Shown: positions 28,425 to 36,756 of the stretch, piece by piece
Layout of the letters: each line of letters starts with the position of its first letter
Position numbering within the stretch: position 1 is the stretch's first letter
DNA from: Verrucomicrobia bacterium IMCC26134
Lineage (GTDB): Bacteria; Verrucomicrobiota; Verrucomicrobiia; Opitutales; Opitutaceae
Reading direction: 5' to 3'
Assembly (NCBI GenBank): GCA_000972765.1
Contig: CP011265.1
Coordinates: forward strand, 2,725,001 to 2,789,000
DNA: 64,000 bases
Notes under the pieces: generated by a model
What the model saw: the letters and a program-made list of their open reading frames with translations, nothing else
Databases searched by the model: none
What the model was told of the DNA's origin: nothing
Translations under genes and position numbers: made by a program

Positions 28425-28761
28425 GCGCAGGGCGCCCTGCCCCTCACGCCTCGTAATAAGACAGGATAGGATATCCCTTTGGTCCGCCGTCGGCCATAGG
28501 CCTGACACCAATCGCCCGAAACTTTTAGACTTTAACGCAAGGACGCAGACGCGCGGAGATAGGCAATGATTCAACTCATGTTTGCGCCATTGCGCCCTTT
28601 GCGTCTTGGCGACTTTGCGTTGGAAAAATCTATTTTATTAGGGCCATAGGCCCGCAAAGTCGGTTCGCCGCCGCGGGGTGCATTTTAAAGTGGCGAAATA
28701 ATGCGCGTTACGTCGGATTTGCCATCAAGCCCCGGCTGCAACGCCAAACGATCTCCCTTCC
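28425..28761. other. Intergenic region with inverted-repeat element, no gene
   Basis: 337 nt. A perfect palindrome GCAGGGCGCCCTGC lies at 28427-28440 right after the GH51 stop. A CTTTGCGT-type inverted repeat occupies about 28532-28624. No credible coding frame was seen. Confidence 0.6.
28532..28624. repeat. CTTTGCGT-type interspersed inverted repeat, copy 1
   Basis: Left arm AACGCAAGGACGCAGACGC and right arm CTTTGCGTCTTGGCGACTTT are roughly complementary. Same family as 33417-33503, 33600-33677 and 35738-35803. Confidence 0.65.
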
Positions 28762-29700
28762 TTGAACACCACCACCTGGGACACCCTCAAGCTCGTCGCA
28801 GAGCCCACCCGCCTGCGCATCCTCGCCCTCCTGCTGCGCGAGGAGCTCTCCGTCGCCGAGCTGCAAGAGATCCTCGGCATGGCCCAGTCGCGCATCTCCT
28901 CCCAGCTCGCCCTGCTCCGCTCCGCCGAGCTCGTGGTGGACCGCCGCGACGGCAAACGCGCCTACTACAGCCTCCGCCCCGCCCTCGCCCCCGCCACCTT
29001 CGCCCTCCTGCAAAGCGCCACCGACGCCGTCGCCGACCTGCCCGAGATCCGCGACGACTCCGCCGCCCTCGCCCGCGCCCTGCAAAAACGCCGCGCCCAC
29101 CAGGAGCAGTATTTCAACCTCATCGCCGGCAAGCTGGGCAAAAACTACTGCCCCGGCCGCTCCTGGGAAGCCCTCGGCCACCTCGCCCTGCGCCTCGCCC
29201 CGCCCATCATCATCGCCGACCTCGGCGCCGGCGAGGGCCTCGTCTCCCAGCTCCTCGCCCGCCGCGCCAAGAAGGTGTGGTGCATCGACAACTCCCCCCG
29301 CATGGTCGAGGTCGGCACCGCCCTCGCCGAGAAAAACGGCCTCGACAACCTCACCTACAAACTCGGCGACATCGAGGCCGTGCCCCTGCCCGACCGCTCG
29401 GTCGATCTCGCCATCCTCAGCCAGGCCCTGCACCACGCCCAGCACCCGCAGACCGCGGTGCGCGAGGCCGCCCGCATCCTCAAACCCGGCGGCCAGCTCC
29501 TCATCCTCGACCTGCGCGAACACGATTTCGAAAAGGCCCGCGAACTCTACGCCGACGTCTGGCTGGGTTTTAAAGAAAGCGCGCTCCACGGTTTTCTCCG
29601 CGACGCCGGCCTCCAGCAGATCGAGATCGCCACGGTAGCCCGCGAGGAACAGGCCCCGCATTTCGAGACCCTGCTCGCCAGCGGAAAAAAACCGACGTGA
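28762..29700 (+). CDS. ArsR-family regulator fused to SAM-dependent methyltransferase
   Basis: 312 aa from a TTG start (no better ATG in frame upstream of the HTH). Residues 1-80 form a winged helix of the ArsR type (AEPTRLRILALLLREELSVA, then QSRISSQLALLRSAELV). Residues ~130-300 form a methyltransferase (IIADLGAGEGLVSQLLA motif I, LSQALHHAQHP, LKPGGQLLILDL). Such fusions are widespread and often sit near methionine/SAM-cycle genes, but none is adjacent here. It probably regulates in response to SAM/SAH or a methylated metabolite; the substrate is unknown. Confidence 0.88.
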   Translation: MNTTTWDTLKLVAEPTRLRILALLLREELSVAELQEILGMAQSRISSQLALLRSAELVVDRRDGKRAYYSLRPALAPATFALLQSATDAVADLPEIRDDSAALARALQKRRAHQEQYFNLIAGKLGKNYCPGRSWEALGHLALRLAPPIIIADLGAGEGLVSQLLARRAKKVWCIDNSPRMVEVGTALAEKNGLDNLTYKLGDIEAVPLPDRSVDLAILSQALHHAQHPQTAVREAARILKPGGQLLILDLREHDFEKARELYADVWLGFKESALHGFLRDAGLQQIEIATVAREEQAPHFETLLASGKKPT

Positions 29701-29825
29701 TCCAGCCCGAACCGAATGGCGTTCGTGAGACGCTACCGCCCCGATGACGCCTCGGCCCCAAGGTCTACCCTCACACTTGCCGTCATCGTAAGCACTTTAA
29801 AGTGCCATTAAATCAACGTTTCTCG

Positions 29826-29871
29826 GCCAGACCCCTTTAGATTGCTCCGCCAGACCCCTTTAGATTGCTCC
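29826..29871. repeat. Tandem duplication of a 23-bp unit
   Basis: The unit GCCAGACCCCTTTAGATTGC plus TCC occurs twice back to back (29826-29848, 29849-29871) just downstream of the LRR gene. It resembles scars at insertion-sequence ends, but no target duplication can be defined. Confidence 0.6.
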
Positions 29872-29891
29872 CCAAACCTTTTTCAGGCGTG

Positions 29892-32102
29892 CTACTGCTT
29901 CGCTTTGATCCGCACAAACGCCTTATTCGTGGGCAGACCTTCCAGCGGCAGCGCAAAAGCCTGGTAAGTGGTCCAAGTCACAAGATCGGTGGATTGCTCA
30001 ATGTCGTAATTGAGCGTCAAAGTTCCTGCCACATTCCTCGTTAAGACAAGATCCCCTATTGCCATATTCTGAATCTGGCTAGTCGTGTAGAGCGTCCAGA
30101 GGTTAGGGTTGCTCAATACGCTATTGATTCCGTCCGTTCGGCTTTGAGCGAGGGAGGAGGTGAGCTCAGGCTTGGTGGCCAGATTTTCTAACTCGGTCTT
30201 AATCGAGAGGCCATAATTCCCACTCGTAGCCTTTATCTTATTTGCCACCGCAGTCACGAAGGCATCGTTGTTGGCGAGGGCGTTAACCAAGTAATCAAAT
30301 GCCACCTGACCTTTAATGCCGAACTGTGAGACTTCGCTGCTAAATCTATCGGGCATTGTGATACTGGTGAGGCCGGTGCAACCATAGAACGCACCCTGCC
30401 CAATGCTTGCCACGCTGTCCGGGATAGTGATACTGGCGAGGCTGGTGCAATTATAGAACGCACCACCCCCAATACTCGTCACGCCATTCTGGATCGTGAT
30501 ACTGGTGAGGCCGGTGCAATAACCGAACGCATTAACCCCAATATTCGTCACGCTGTTCGGAATCGTGATACTAGTGAGGCTGGTGCAACCTATGAACGCA
30601 GAATCACCAATACTGGTCACGCTGTTCGGGATAGTGATACTGGTGAGGCTGGTGCAATTATAGAACGCAGAACTCTCGATACTCGTCACGCTGTTCGGGA
30701 TAGTGATACTGGCGAGGCTGGTGCACCCAAGGAACGCAGAACTCTCGATACTCGTCACGCTGTTCGGGATAGTGATGCTGGCGAGGCTGGTGCAGCCCTG
30801 GAACGCACCACCCCCAATACTCGTCACGCTGTTCGGGATAGTGATACTGGCGAGGCTGGTGCAATTATAGAACGCAGAACTCTCGATACTCGTCACGCTG
30901 TTGGGGATCGTGACACTGGTGAGGCTGGTGCACCCATAGAACGCAGAACTCTCGATACTCGTCACGCTGTTCGGGATAGTGATGCTGGCGAGGCTGGTGC
31001 AGCCCTGGAACGCACCACCCCCAATACTCGTCACGCTGTTCGGGATAGTGATACTGGCGAGGCTGGTGCAATTATAGAACGCAGAACTCTCGATACTCGT
31101 CACGCTGTTCGGGATAGTGATATTGGTGAGGCTAGTGAGACCTTGGAACGCAGAACTCCAAATACTCGTCACGCCGGTCTGGATAGTGATGCTGGTGAGG
31201 TTTGTGCAACCATAGAACAATTGGCCCCCAATACTCGTCACACTGCCCGGGATAGTGATACTGGCGAGGCTGGTGCAATTATAGAACGCAGAACTCTCGA
31301 TACTCGTCACGCTGTTCGGGATAGTGATACTGGTGAGGCCGGTGCAACCAATGAACGCACCCTCCCCAATGCTTGTCACGCTGTTCGGGATAGTGATACT
31401 GGCGAGGCTGGTGCAATTATAGAACGCAGAACCCTCGATACTCGTCACGCTGTTGGGGATCGTGACACTGGTGAGGCTGGTGCACCCATAGAACGCAGAA
31501 CTCTCGATACTCGTCACGCTGTTCGGGATAGTGATACTGGCGAGGCCGGTGCAACCAATGAACGCACCCTCCCCAATGCTCGTCACGCTGTTCGGGATAG
31601 TGATACTGGCGAGGCTGGTGCAATTATAGAACGCACGACCCCAAATACTCGTCACGCTGTTCGGGATAGTGATGCTGGTGATGCTGGTGCAGCCCTGGAA
31701 CGCACCACCCCCAATACTCGTCACGCTGTTCGGGATAGTGATACTGGCGAGGCTGGTGCAATTATAGAACGCACCACCCCCAATACTCGTCACGCTGTTC
31801 GGGAGAGTGATACTGGCGAGGCCGGTGCAACCATAGAACGCAGCCGCCCCAATGCTTGTCACGCTGTTCGGGATAGTGATGCTGGTGATGCTGGTGCGAT
31901 AAATAAACGCCCAAACCCCAATACTCGTCACGCCGAAACCGTTAACCACACTTGGTATCGTTACCGCGCCACCTGCTCCTTCGTAGGCTGTAATGGTGGC
32001 TTGGTTGTTTGAGGCGGTATAAGTCCAAGGGCCGTCACTATCACCTAAAACAGCTTGGAAAGCCAATGGGAGAATCAGGGTAAATAGGAGAAGAAATCGC
32101 AT
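29892..32102 (-). CDS. Secreted BspA-like leucine-rich repeat (LRR_5) protein
   Basis: 736 aa from the ATG at 32102, which begins a clean signal peptide (MRFLLLFTLILPLAFQAVLG); a TTG at 32138 would add 12 residues. After a short WTYTASNNQATIT module come about 22 repeats of a 23-residue unit (consensus SITIPNSVTSIGGGAFYNCT, then SLA), followed by a helical segment (~590-660) and a C-terminal beta module with DIEQSTDLVTWTTYQ, a style common in Opitutaceae surface proteins. Likely surface-exposed adhesion or binding. The near-identical repeats at DNA level point to recent expansion by recombination. Flanked by IS remnants on the upstream side. Confidence 0.9.
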   Translation of the reverse strand: MRFLLLFTLILPLAFQAVLGDSDGPWTYTASNNQATITAYEGAGGAVTIPSVVNGFGVTSIGVWAFIYRTSITSITIPNSVTSIGAAAFYGCTGLASITLPNSVTSIGGGAFYNCTSLASITIPNSVTSIGGGAFQGCTSITSITIPNSVTSIWGRAFYNCTSLASITIPNSVTSIGEGAFIGCTGLASITIPNSVTSIESSAFYGCTSLTSVTIPNSVTSIEGSAFYNCTSLASITIPNSVTSIGEGAFIGCTGLTSITIPNSVTSIESSAFYNCTSLASITIPGSVTSIGGQLFYGCTNLTSITIQTGVTSIWSSAFQGLTSLTNITIPNSVTSIESSAFYNCTSLASITIPNSVTSIGGGAFQGCTSLASITIPNSVTSIESSAFYGCTSLTSVTIPNSVTSIESSAFYNCTSLASITIPNSVTSIGGGAFQGCTSLASITIPNSVTSIESSAFLGCTSLASITIPNSVTSIESSAFYNCTSLTSITIPNSVTSIGDSAFIGCTSLTSITIPNSVTNIGVNAFGYCTGLTSITIQNGVTSIGGGAFYNCTSLASITIPDSVASIGQGAFYGCTGLTSITMPDRFSSEVSQFGIKGQVAFDYLVNALANNDAFVTAVANKIKATSGNYGLSIKTELENLATKPELTSSLAQSRTDGINSVLSNPNLWTLYTTSQIQNMAIGDLVLTRNVAGTLTLNYDIEQSTDLVTWTTYQAFALPLEGLPTNKAFVRIKAKQ
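30366..31883 (-). repeat. Tandem array of ~22 69-nt LRR-coding units
   Basis: Unit length is exactly 69 nt, spanning the LRR part of the gene at 29892-32102. Sub-patterns recur in higher-order blocks (ESSAFYNCTSLA then GGGAFQGCTSLA), suggesting multi-unit duplications. The array also produces a long repeat-bearing antisense frame that is not a gene. Confidence 0.9.
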
Positions 32103-32204
32103 TTGGCTGATAAGGGCACCCCTCCATGACTTGATCAAGCACCCTTCAGATTGTCACAATAACGCGCTGGCTAAAAGGGGTATGGCCGAGTGACTTTGCG
32201 ACCT

Positions 32205-32273
32205 TCGGTTCGGGTATGATCCGGAGACCTAGGTGACAGATTGTCCGGGGACATAGGTTACACTTTCTGGGCT
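32205..32273 (+). repeat. IS481-type end-like sequence
   Basis: Two imperfect tandem units of the form GGAGACCTAGGTGACAGATT and GGGGACATAGGTTACACTTT precede the transposase remnant. The wording resembles terminal sequence of IS481-family elements. The opposite end was not found. Confidence 0.5.
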
Positions 32274-32480
32274 ATGCCCTGGAAAACAACCACCCCGATG
32301 GAAGAAGCCCTCCGATTCGTCACCCTGGCCCAGACCGAGCGTTTTACGCTGACGGAGCTGTGCGGCCAGTTTTGCATCAGTCGCCGCCATGCCAATAGGG
32401 TCTGGCTGAGAAACGTTGAATTAGACTCAGGCGGCGTGGGATCACTCCGTGGCGAGAAGAAACAGGAGGCGGGTCGCTAA
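32274..32480 (+). pseudogene. Truncated IS481-family transposase (N-terminal HTH only)
   Basis: 68 residues from the ATG at 32274: MPWKTTTPMEEALRFVTLAQ and the helix-turn-helix FTLTELCGQFCISRRHANRV match the N-terminus of IS481/IS3-like transposases. The frame then runs into unrelated sequence and stops; the DDE integrase core is absent. An inactive remnant left after deletion. Confidence 0.75.
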
Positions 32481-32622
32481 ACGCCGAGCGGGAGCTCGGC
32501 GTTCCGGGGTCCTTGCTCACGACCGGCCGCCAGGCTGGAGAAAACCAACGCCGGGCTGCATTTTATCCGTGCCCACGCGGCTTATCCGTGGTTAGTCATC
32601 AACCTTTTAACCCTTACCTCTT

Positions 32623-33357
32623 ATGGGACGCCAATGGCTTCACGCGAAACGCGCCGTAGTTAACAACCGCAAAGGTCAACTCGTCGGCAAACTAGTCAAA
32701 GAAATCACCGTCGCCGCCAAACTCGGCGGCGGCGACCTCGCCGCCAATGCCCGGCTCTTCGCCGCCATCGACAAGGCCAAGAAGGCCTCGGTGACGCGCG
32801 ACGTGATCGAGCGCGCCGTCCATAAGGGTGCCGGCACCGGCGGCGAAAAAATCGACATCTCCGCCATCACCTTCGAGGGCTACGCTCCGCACAAGGTCCC
32901 GGTCGTCGTCGAGTGCTACACCGACAACGTCCAGCGCCTCGCGCCCGAGATGCGTGTGCTCTTCAAAAAGGGCATCCTTGGCACCACCGGTTCAAACAAG
33001 TTCCTCTTCGACCACCTCGGCATCGTCGAGGCACACACACCCTCCGCCGCGCCCGACCTGGAAGCCGCCGCCATCGAGGCCGGCGCCAACGACTTCGCCC
33101 CGCTCACCCACGAGGAGAACGACGACATCCCCGCCGAGGGCGTCAGCGGCGCACGTTTCCTCTGCGATCTCACCGCCATCCACGCCGTCTCCGAATGGCT
33201 CAAGGCCAACGGCTGGACGGTCATCACCTCAGAAATGGGCTACATCGCCAAAAACTACCCGGAGCTGAGCGAAGAGCATCGCGCCGAGGTCGGCGAGTTC
33301 CTCCACGCCCTCGAGGACAACGACGACGTGCAACGCGTCTGGGCCGCGCTCAAGTAA
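32623..33357 (+). CDS. YebC/PmpR-family protein (TACO1-like)
   Basis: 244 aa. The N-terminus MGRQWLHAKRAVVNNRKGQL varies from the usual MAGHSKWANIKHRK pattern, but KEITVAAKLGGGDLAANARL, GGEKIDISAITFEGYAP and the C-terminal SEWLKANGWTVITSEMGYI are YebC hallmarks. Members act as DNA-binding regulators or as ribosome-associated translation factors at proline stretches; the genome's Pro-rich proteins (see infB) fit the latter. Stand-alone gene. Confidence 0.92.
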   Translation: MGRQWLHAKRAVVNNRKGQLVGKLVKEITVAAKLGGGDLAANARLFAAIDKAKKASVTRDVIERAVHKGAGTGGEKIDISAITFEGYAPHKVPVVVECYTDNVQRLAPEMRVLFKKGILGTTGSNKFLFDHLGIVEAHTPSAAPDLEAAAIEAGANDFAPLTHEENDDIPAEGVSGARFLCDLTAIHAVSEWLKANGWTVITSEMGYIAKNYPELSEEHRAEVGEFLHALEDNDDVQRVWAALK

Positions 33358-33416
33358 GGCACCCCGCTCCGGCCTGCGGCGCTCCGTCGCCCCGGCGCCT
33401 ATCCATGACTGCTTTG

Positions 33417-33503
33417 GCCACAGAGACCGCAGACAGCGCAAAGCCCAGCCCCCGTTCAGTTCATTTCTTTGCGTTCTCTGCGTTCTTTGCGGCTGAACAT
33501 TCG
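33417..33503. repeat. CTTTGCGT-type interspersed repeat, copy 2
   Basis: Contains CACAGAGACCGCAGACAGCG on the left and TTTGCGTTCTCTGCGTTCTT on the right, imperfectly complementary. Near-identical right arm to copy 3. Confidence 0.6.
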
Positions 33504-33599
33504 TCGATTGCGAACAAGAATGGGCGGCTACGGCTCAGTTGAAACTGCTCGAGCTTTTTGAGAAAATCACGACCGGAAACCAGCCGACTTATTTTTGCC

Positions 33600-33677
33600 T
33601 AAAAAGAACGCAAAAATATCAAAGATAATACGTTACAGCTGTATTTCTTTGCGATCTCTGCGTTCTTTGCGGCTAAG
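33600..33677. repeat. CTTTGCGT-type interspersed repeat, copy 3
   Basis: Left arm AAAAAGAACGCAAAAATATC, right arm TTTGCGATCTCTGCGTTCTT. It lies 100 nt downstream of copy 2 in the same gap. Confidence 0.6.
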
Positions 33678-33697
33678 CCTCCAGTTAAAACGCTCTA

Positions 33698-34237
33698 ATG
33701 AATATCTCCCTCCCCTCCCGCCGTGCCGTGCTGATGATCGGCACCGTGTTGCTCGGCATCGCGCTCATCGCCGGGCTCCCCTGGCTCAGCCCGACCCGTG
33801 GCGTCGAGCGCGCCTGGCAGGGCACCTTGTCCGCCCTGGCCGACAACGACCTCGAAAAATTCGCCTCGTATCTGGATACCAACTACCACGACGGTTTCGG
33901 TCTGGATAAAAGCGGCGCGGTGGCGCTGGCGAAGACCGTGCGCGGCCAGTTTCTCCTCTGCACGATCGGCCGCGAGCAGGCGGAGCTGGTCTTGGACCCG
34001 GGAAACCGCACCGCGACCTCCCGCGCCTTGATCCGCCTCGACGGCCAGGGCTCGCCCGCCGCCACCGCCGTCATCCAGGCCTCGGCGTCGAGCACGACCC
34101 CGACGATCTTCCGCTGGCGGCGCGGCTCGTGGAAACCCTGGGACTGGACACTCGTCGCCCTCGACAATGCCGAGGCCACCAAGGGGATCGGGCAGCTCCA
34201 GCGCGAGTTAAACTCCTTCGGCGCCGGATTGCCGTAG
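33698..34237 (+). CDS. Hypothetical membrane-anchored protein (179 aa)
   Basis: A single N-terminal TM helix (about residues 10-28, AVLMIGTVLLGIALIAGLPW) is followed by a ~150-residue soluble domain with an SNTF2-like feel (AWQGTLSALADNDLEKFASY, QFLLCTIGREQAELVLD, ending in an NSFGAGLP tail). The helix-then-strand pattern suggests a nuclear-transport-factor-2-like fold, but I do not recognise the family. Stand-alone gene, convergent with cysN. Confidence 0.7.
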   Translation: MNISLPSRRAVLMIGTVLLGIALIAGLPWLSPTRGVERAWQGTLSALADNDLEKFASYLDTNYHDGFGLDKSGAVALAKTVRGQFLLCTIGREQAELVLDPGNRTATSRALIRLDGQGSPAATAVIQASASSTTPTIFRWRRGSWKPWDWTLVALDNAEATKGIGQLQRELNSFGAGLP

Positions 34238-34268
34238 GACCAATTCAAAGTCTCGGCGAGACATAGGG

Positions 34269-34345
34269 GCGACGTGTAGCAACGTCCGTGACGGACGTTC
34301 TTCAGCGGCATGGAAACGGCCGACACGGCCGTTGCTACACGTCGC
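34269..34345. repeat. REP-like dual-hairpin element bounded by a perfect 16-bp inverted repeat
   Basis: Arms GCGACGTGTAGCAACG (34269-34284) and CGTTGCTACACGTCGC (34330-34345) are perfectly complementary. Inside lie hairpins TCCGTGACGGA and ACGGCCGACACGGCCGT separated by CGTTCTTCAGCG-type sequence, which recurs in the element after recN. It lies between convergent genes. Confidence 0.75.
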
Positions 34346-34351
34346 ACGAAC

Positions 34352-35710
34352 TTACAGCCCGCCCATGTCGGCGAACTGCTCGGTCTGGCCGCGCTCGCTG
34401 CCCTCGGTCCACATGATCATGCCGGCGCCGACCGTGGCGTTGCTGAACTCCTCGATGAGGATGAAGCTGCCGGTGGTGCGGTTGCGCTTGTAGGAATCGA
34501 TCATCAGCGGGACGGCGGTGCGCACGTGGATGCGGCCGATGTCGTTCATGCCGATGCTGAGGTCCTCGGTGTTTTTGTGGAGGGTGTTGATGTTGACCTT
34601 GTAGCGGACGGCCTTGACCGCGCACTTGGTCTCGCGGGTGGCGTGGCGGAGGATGTATTTGCCGCCGGGGTTGAGCTTGGCGGGCGCGAACCAGCAGATC
34701 ATCGCCTCGATATCCTGGGTGACGGCGGGCTGGTTGTTCGGCTTGGCAAAAAGGTCGCCGCGCGAGCTGTCGATCTCGCGGTCCAGGGTGATGGCGACCG
34801 ACATGGGCGCGAAGGCCTCGGCGAGTTCACCCTCGGGGCCGTGGATGGATTTGATGACGGCGGGCAGGCCGGAAGGCAGGGAGACGATCTCGTCGCCGGG
34901 CTTGAACACCCCGCCGGCGACGCGGCCGGCGAAGCCGCGGAAGTCGTGGTGCGCGTCGTTGTTGGGCCGGATGACGGTCTGGATCGAGAAGCGCGGGTCG
35001 ATGTGGTTGTGATCGCTGCCGATGTAAACCGTCTCGAGCGTGTAGAGGAGCGAACCGCCGTGATACCAAGGGGTGCGGGTGGAGTTTTCGACGACGTTGT
35101 CGCCGTGCAGCGCGCTGATGGGGATGAACTTGATGTCGGCGATGTTCAGCCGGGAGGCGAACTCGGAGTATTGCGCGACGATCTCGTTGAAGCGGGCCTC
35201 GGAGAAGTCCACGAGGTCCATCTTGTTGACCGCGACCACGACGTGGGGGATGCCGAGGAGGGAGGCGATGAAGGAGTGGCGGCAGGTCTGCTCGATGACG
35301 CCCTTGCGCGCGTCGATGAGGATGATGGCGAGGTTGGCGGTGGAGGCGCCGGTCACCATGTTGCGCGTGTATTGGATGTGGCCGGGAGTGTCGGCGATGA
35401 TGAACTTGCGCTTGGGGGTGGCGAAGTAGCGGTAGGCGACGTCGATGGTGATGCCCTGCTCGCGCTCGGCGCGGAGGCCGTCGGTGAGGAGGGCGAGGTT
35501 GAGGGTCTCTTCGCCGCGCTGCTCGGTCACGCGCTCGAGGTTTTCGAGGGTGTCCTCGAAGATGGCCTTGGAGTCGTAGAGGAGGCGCCCGATGAGCGTG
35601 GATTTACCATCGTCCACGGAGCCGGCCGTGGTGAAACGGAGCAGATCCATGGCGAGGTAGTGTTCGTCGGTGTGAACGGGAGCGGCGGCGGTGGTGGGCG
35701 TGGCGGACAT
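34352..35710 (-). CDS. cysN: Sulfate adenylyltransferase subunit 1 (CysN, GTPase)
   Basis: 452 aa. The GTPase motifs are GSVDDGKSTLIGRLLYD (P-loop), IADTPGHIQYTRNM and VAVNKMDLVDFSEA, followed by EF-Tu-like barrel domains. With CysD it forms ATP sulfurylase, making APS from sulfate and ATP with GTP hydrolysis. The C-terminus lacks a fused APS kinase; a separate cysC is in the operon. Order is cysC-cysD-cysN on the minus strand, with a 95-nt gap before cysN holding a repeat element. Confidence 0.96.
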   Translation of the reverse strand: MSATPTTAAAPVHTDEHYLAMDLLRFTTAGSVDDGKSTLIGRLLYDSKAIFEDTLENLERVTEQRGEETLNLALLTDGLRAEREQGITIDVAYRYFATPKRKFIIADTPGHIQYTRNMVTGASTANLAIILIDARKGVIEQTCRHSFIASLLGIPHVVVAVNKMDLVDFSEARFNEIVAQYSEFASRLNIADIKFIPISALHGDNVVENSTRTPWYHGGSLLYTLETVYIGSDHNHIDPRFSIQTVIRPNNDAHHDFRGFAGRVAGGVFKPGDEIVSLPSGLPAVIKSIHGPEGELAEAFAPMSVAITLDREIDSSRGDLFAKPNNQPAVTQDIEAMICWFAPAKLNPGGKYILRHATRETKCAVKAVRYKVNINTLHKNTEDLSIGMNDIGRIHVRTAVPLMIDSYKRNRTTGSFILIEEFSNATVGAGMIMWTEGSERGQTEQFADMGGL

Positions 35711-35737
35711 TTTTTGGAAAATACGGATTAGAAAGTT

Positions 35738-35803
35738 TTAACGCAAAGGCGCGAAGGGCATCTTTGCGTGCTTTGCGACTTCGCGTCTTTGCGTAAAAAA
35801 ACG
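35738..35803. repeat. CTTTGCGT-type interspersed inverted repeat, copy 4 (inside cys operon)
   Basis: ACGCAAAGGCGCGAAG pairs with CTTCGCGTCTTTGCGT at 15 of 16 positions, giving a long hairpin in the cysD-cysN gap. In the transcript this could stabilise the upstream part or attenuate cysN. Confidence 0.75.
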
Positions 35804-35805
35804 CC

Positions 35806-36711
35806 TTAGAAGTAACCCGCTTTTTTGCGGTCTTCCATGGCGCTTTCGGAGCGCTTGTCGTCGGCGCGGGTGCCGCGCTCGGTCTGGCGGGCGCTGGCGA
35901 CTTCCTGGATGATCTCGGCGAGGGTGCTGGCCGGGGACTCGACCGCGCCGGTGCAGGTGCTGTCGCCCACGGTGCGGTAGCGCACGGTGCGCTCCTCGTA
36001 GTGCTCGCCGTCGAGCAAGGTGATGTAGGGCGACTCGGCGAGGAGCACGCCATTGCGATTCACGACCCGGCGCTGGTGGCTGAAGTAGATCGAGGGGATC
36101 TTGAGTTTCTCGCGGGCGATGTATTGCCAGACGTCCATCTCGGTCCAGTTGGAAAGGGGGAAAACGCGGAAGTGTTCGCCCTGGTTTTTGCGGCCGTTGA
36201 AGAGATTCCAGAGCTCGGGGCGCTGGTTCTTCGGATCCCACTGGCCGAACTCATCACGGTGGGAGAAAAAGCGCTCCTTGGCGCGGGCCTTTTCCTCGTC
36301 ACGCCGGGCGCCGCCGAGGCAGGCATCGTATTTAAACTCTTCGATCGTATCCAGCAGGGTGACGGTCTGGAGGCCGTTGCGCGATGGATTGGGGCCTTTC
36401 TCCTCCTGGCAGCGACCGGCCTTGATGGAATCGGCGACATAGCGGACGACGAGACGGGCGCCCACATCCTCGGCAAACCAGTCCCGATACTCGATGGCCT
36501 CGGGGAAGTTGTGGCCGGTATCCACGTGCACGAGCGGGAACGGCAGCTTGGCGGGGGCGAAGGCCTTTTGCGCCAGACGCGCCATCACGATGGAGTCCTT
36601 GCCGCCGGAAAACAGGAGTGCGGGGCGCTCAAACTGGGCGGCGACCTCGCGCAGCACGAAGATGGCCTCGTGCTCGAGTTGGGAAAGGTGGGTCAGATTA
36701 TAGGAAGACAT
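35806..36711 (-). CDS. cysD: Sulfate adenylyltransferase subunit 2 (CysD)
   Basis: 301 aa, usual size. It contains the PP-loop LLFSGGKDSIVMARLA (about residues 32-47), HVDTGHNFPEAIEYRD and the C-terminal MEDRKKAGYF motif typical of CysD. It catalyses adenylation of sulfate to APS, driven by CysN. It lies 45 nt downstream of cysC. Confidence 0.97.
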   Translation of the reverse strand: MSSYNLTHLSQLEHEAIFVLREVAAQFERPALLFSGGKDSIVMARLAQKAFAPAKLPFPLVHVDTGHNFPEAIEYRDWFAEDVGARLVVRYVADSIKAGRCQEEKGPNPSRNGLQTVTLLDTIEEFKYDACLGGARRDEEKARAKERFFSHRDEFGQWDPKNQRPELWNLFNGRKNQGEHFRVFPLSNWTEMDVWQYIAREKLKIPSIYFSHQRRVVNRNGVLLAESPYITLLDGEHYEERTVRYRTVGDSTCTGAVESPASTLAEIIQEVASARQTERGTRADDKRSESAMEDRKKAGYF

Positions 36712-36756
36712 GAGACGGAAAAGAGGGAGAAAGCGGAGACGCGAAACCTGGCGTCC

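Larger units (their letters stand above)
33358..33697. other. Intergenic region with two CTTTGCGT-type repeat copies, no gene
   Basis: 340 nt between yebC and the next gene. It holds repeat copies 2 and 3 (33417-33503 and 33600-33677), both on the + strand ending in TTCTTTGCGGCT. No coding frame was convincing. Confidence 0.6.

Noticed and set aside
30366-31883. CRISPR-like regular repeats
   Set aside because: Units are directly adjacent, coding, 69 nt long and without variable spacers; no cas genes.
31143-32012. 289-aa plus-strand frame with repeated RDSDTGEAGA-type units
   Set aside because: Antisense of the 69-nt LRR array; repetition is inherited from the coding strand.
34310-35731. 473-aa plus-strand frame opposite cysN
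   Set aside because: Shadow frame; cysN has all GTPase motifs on the other strand.
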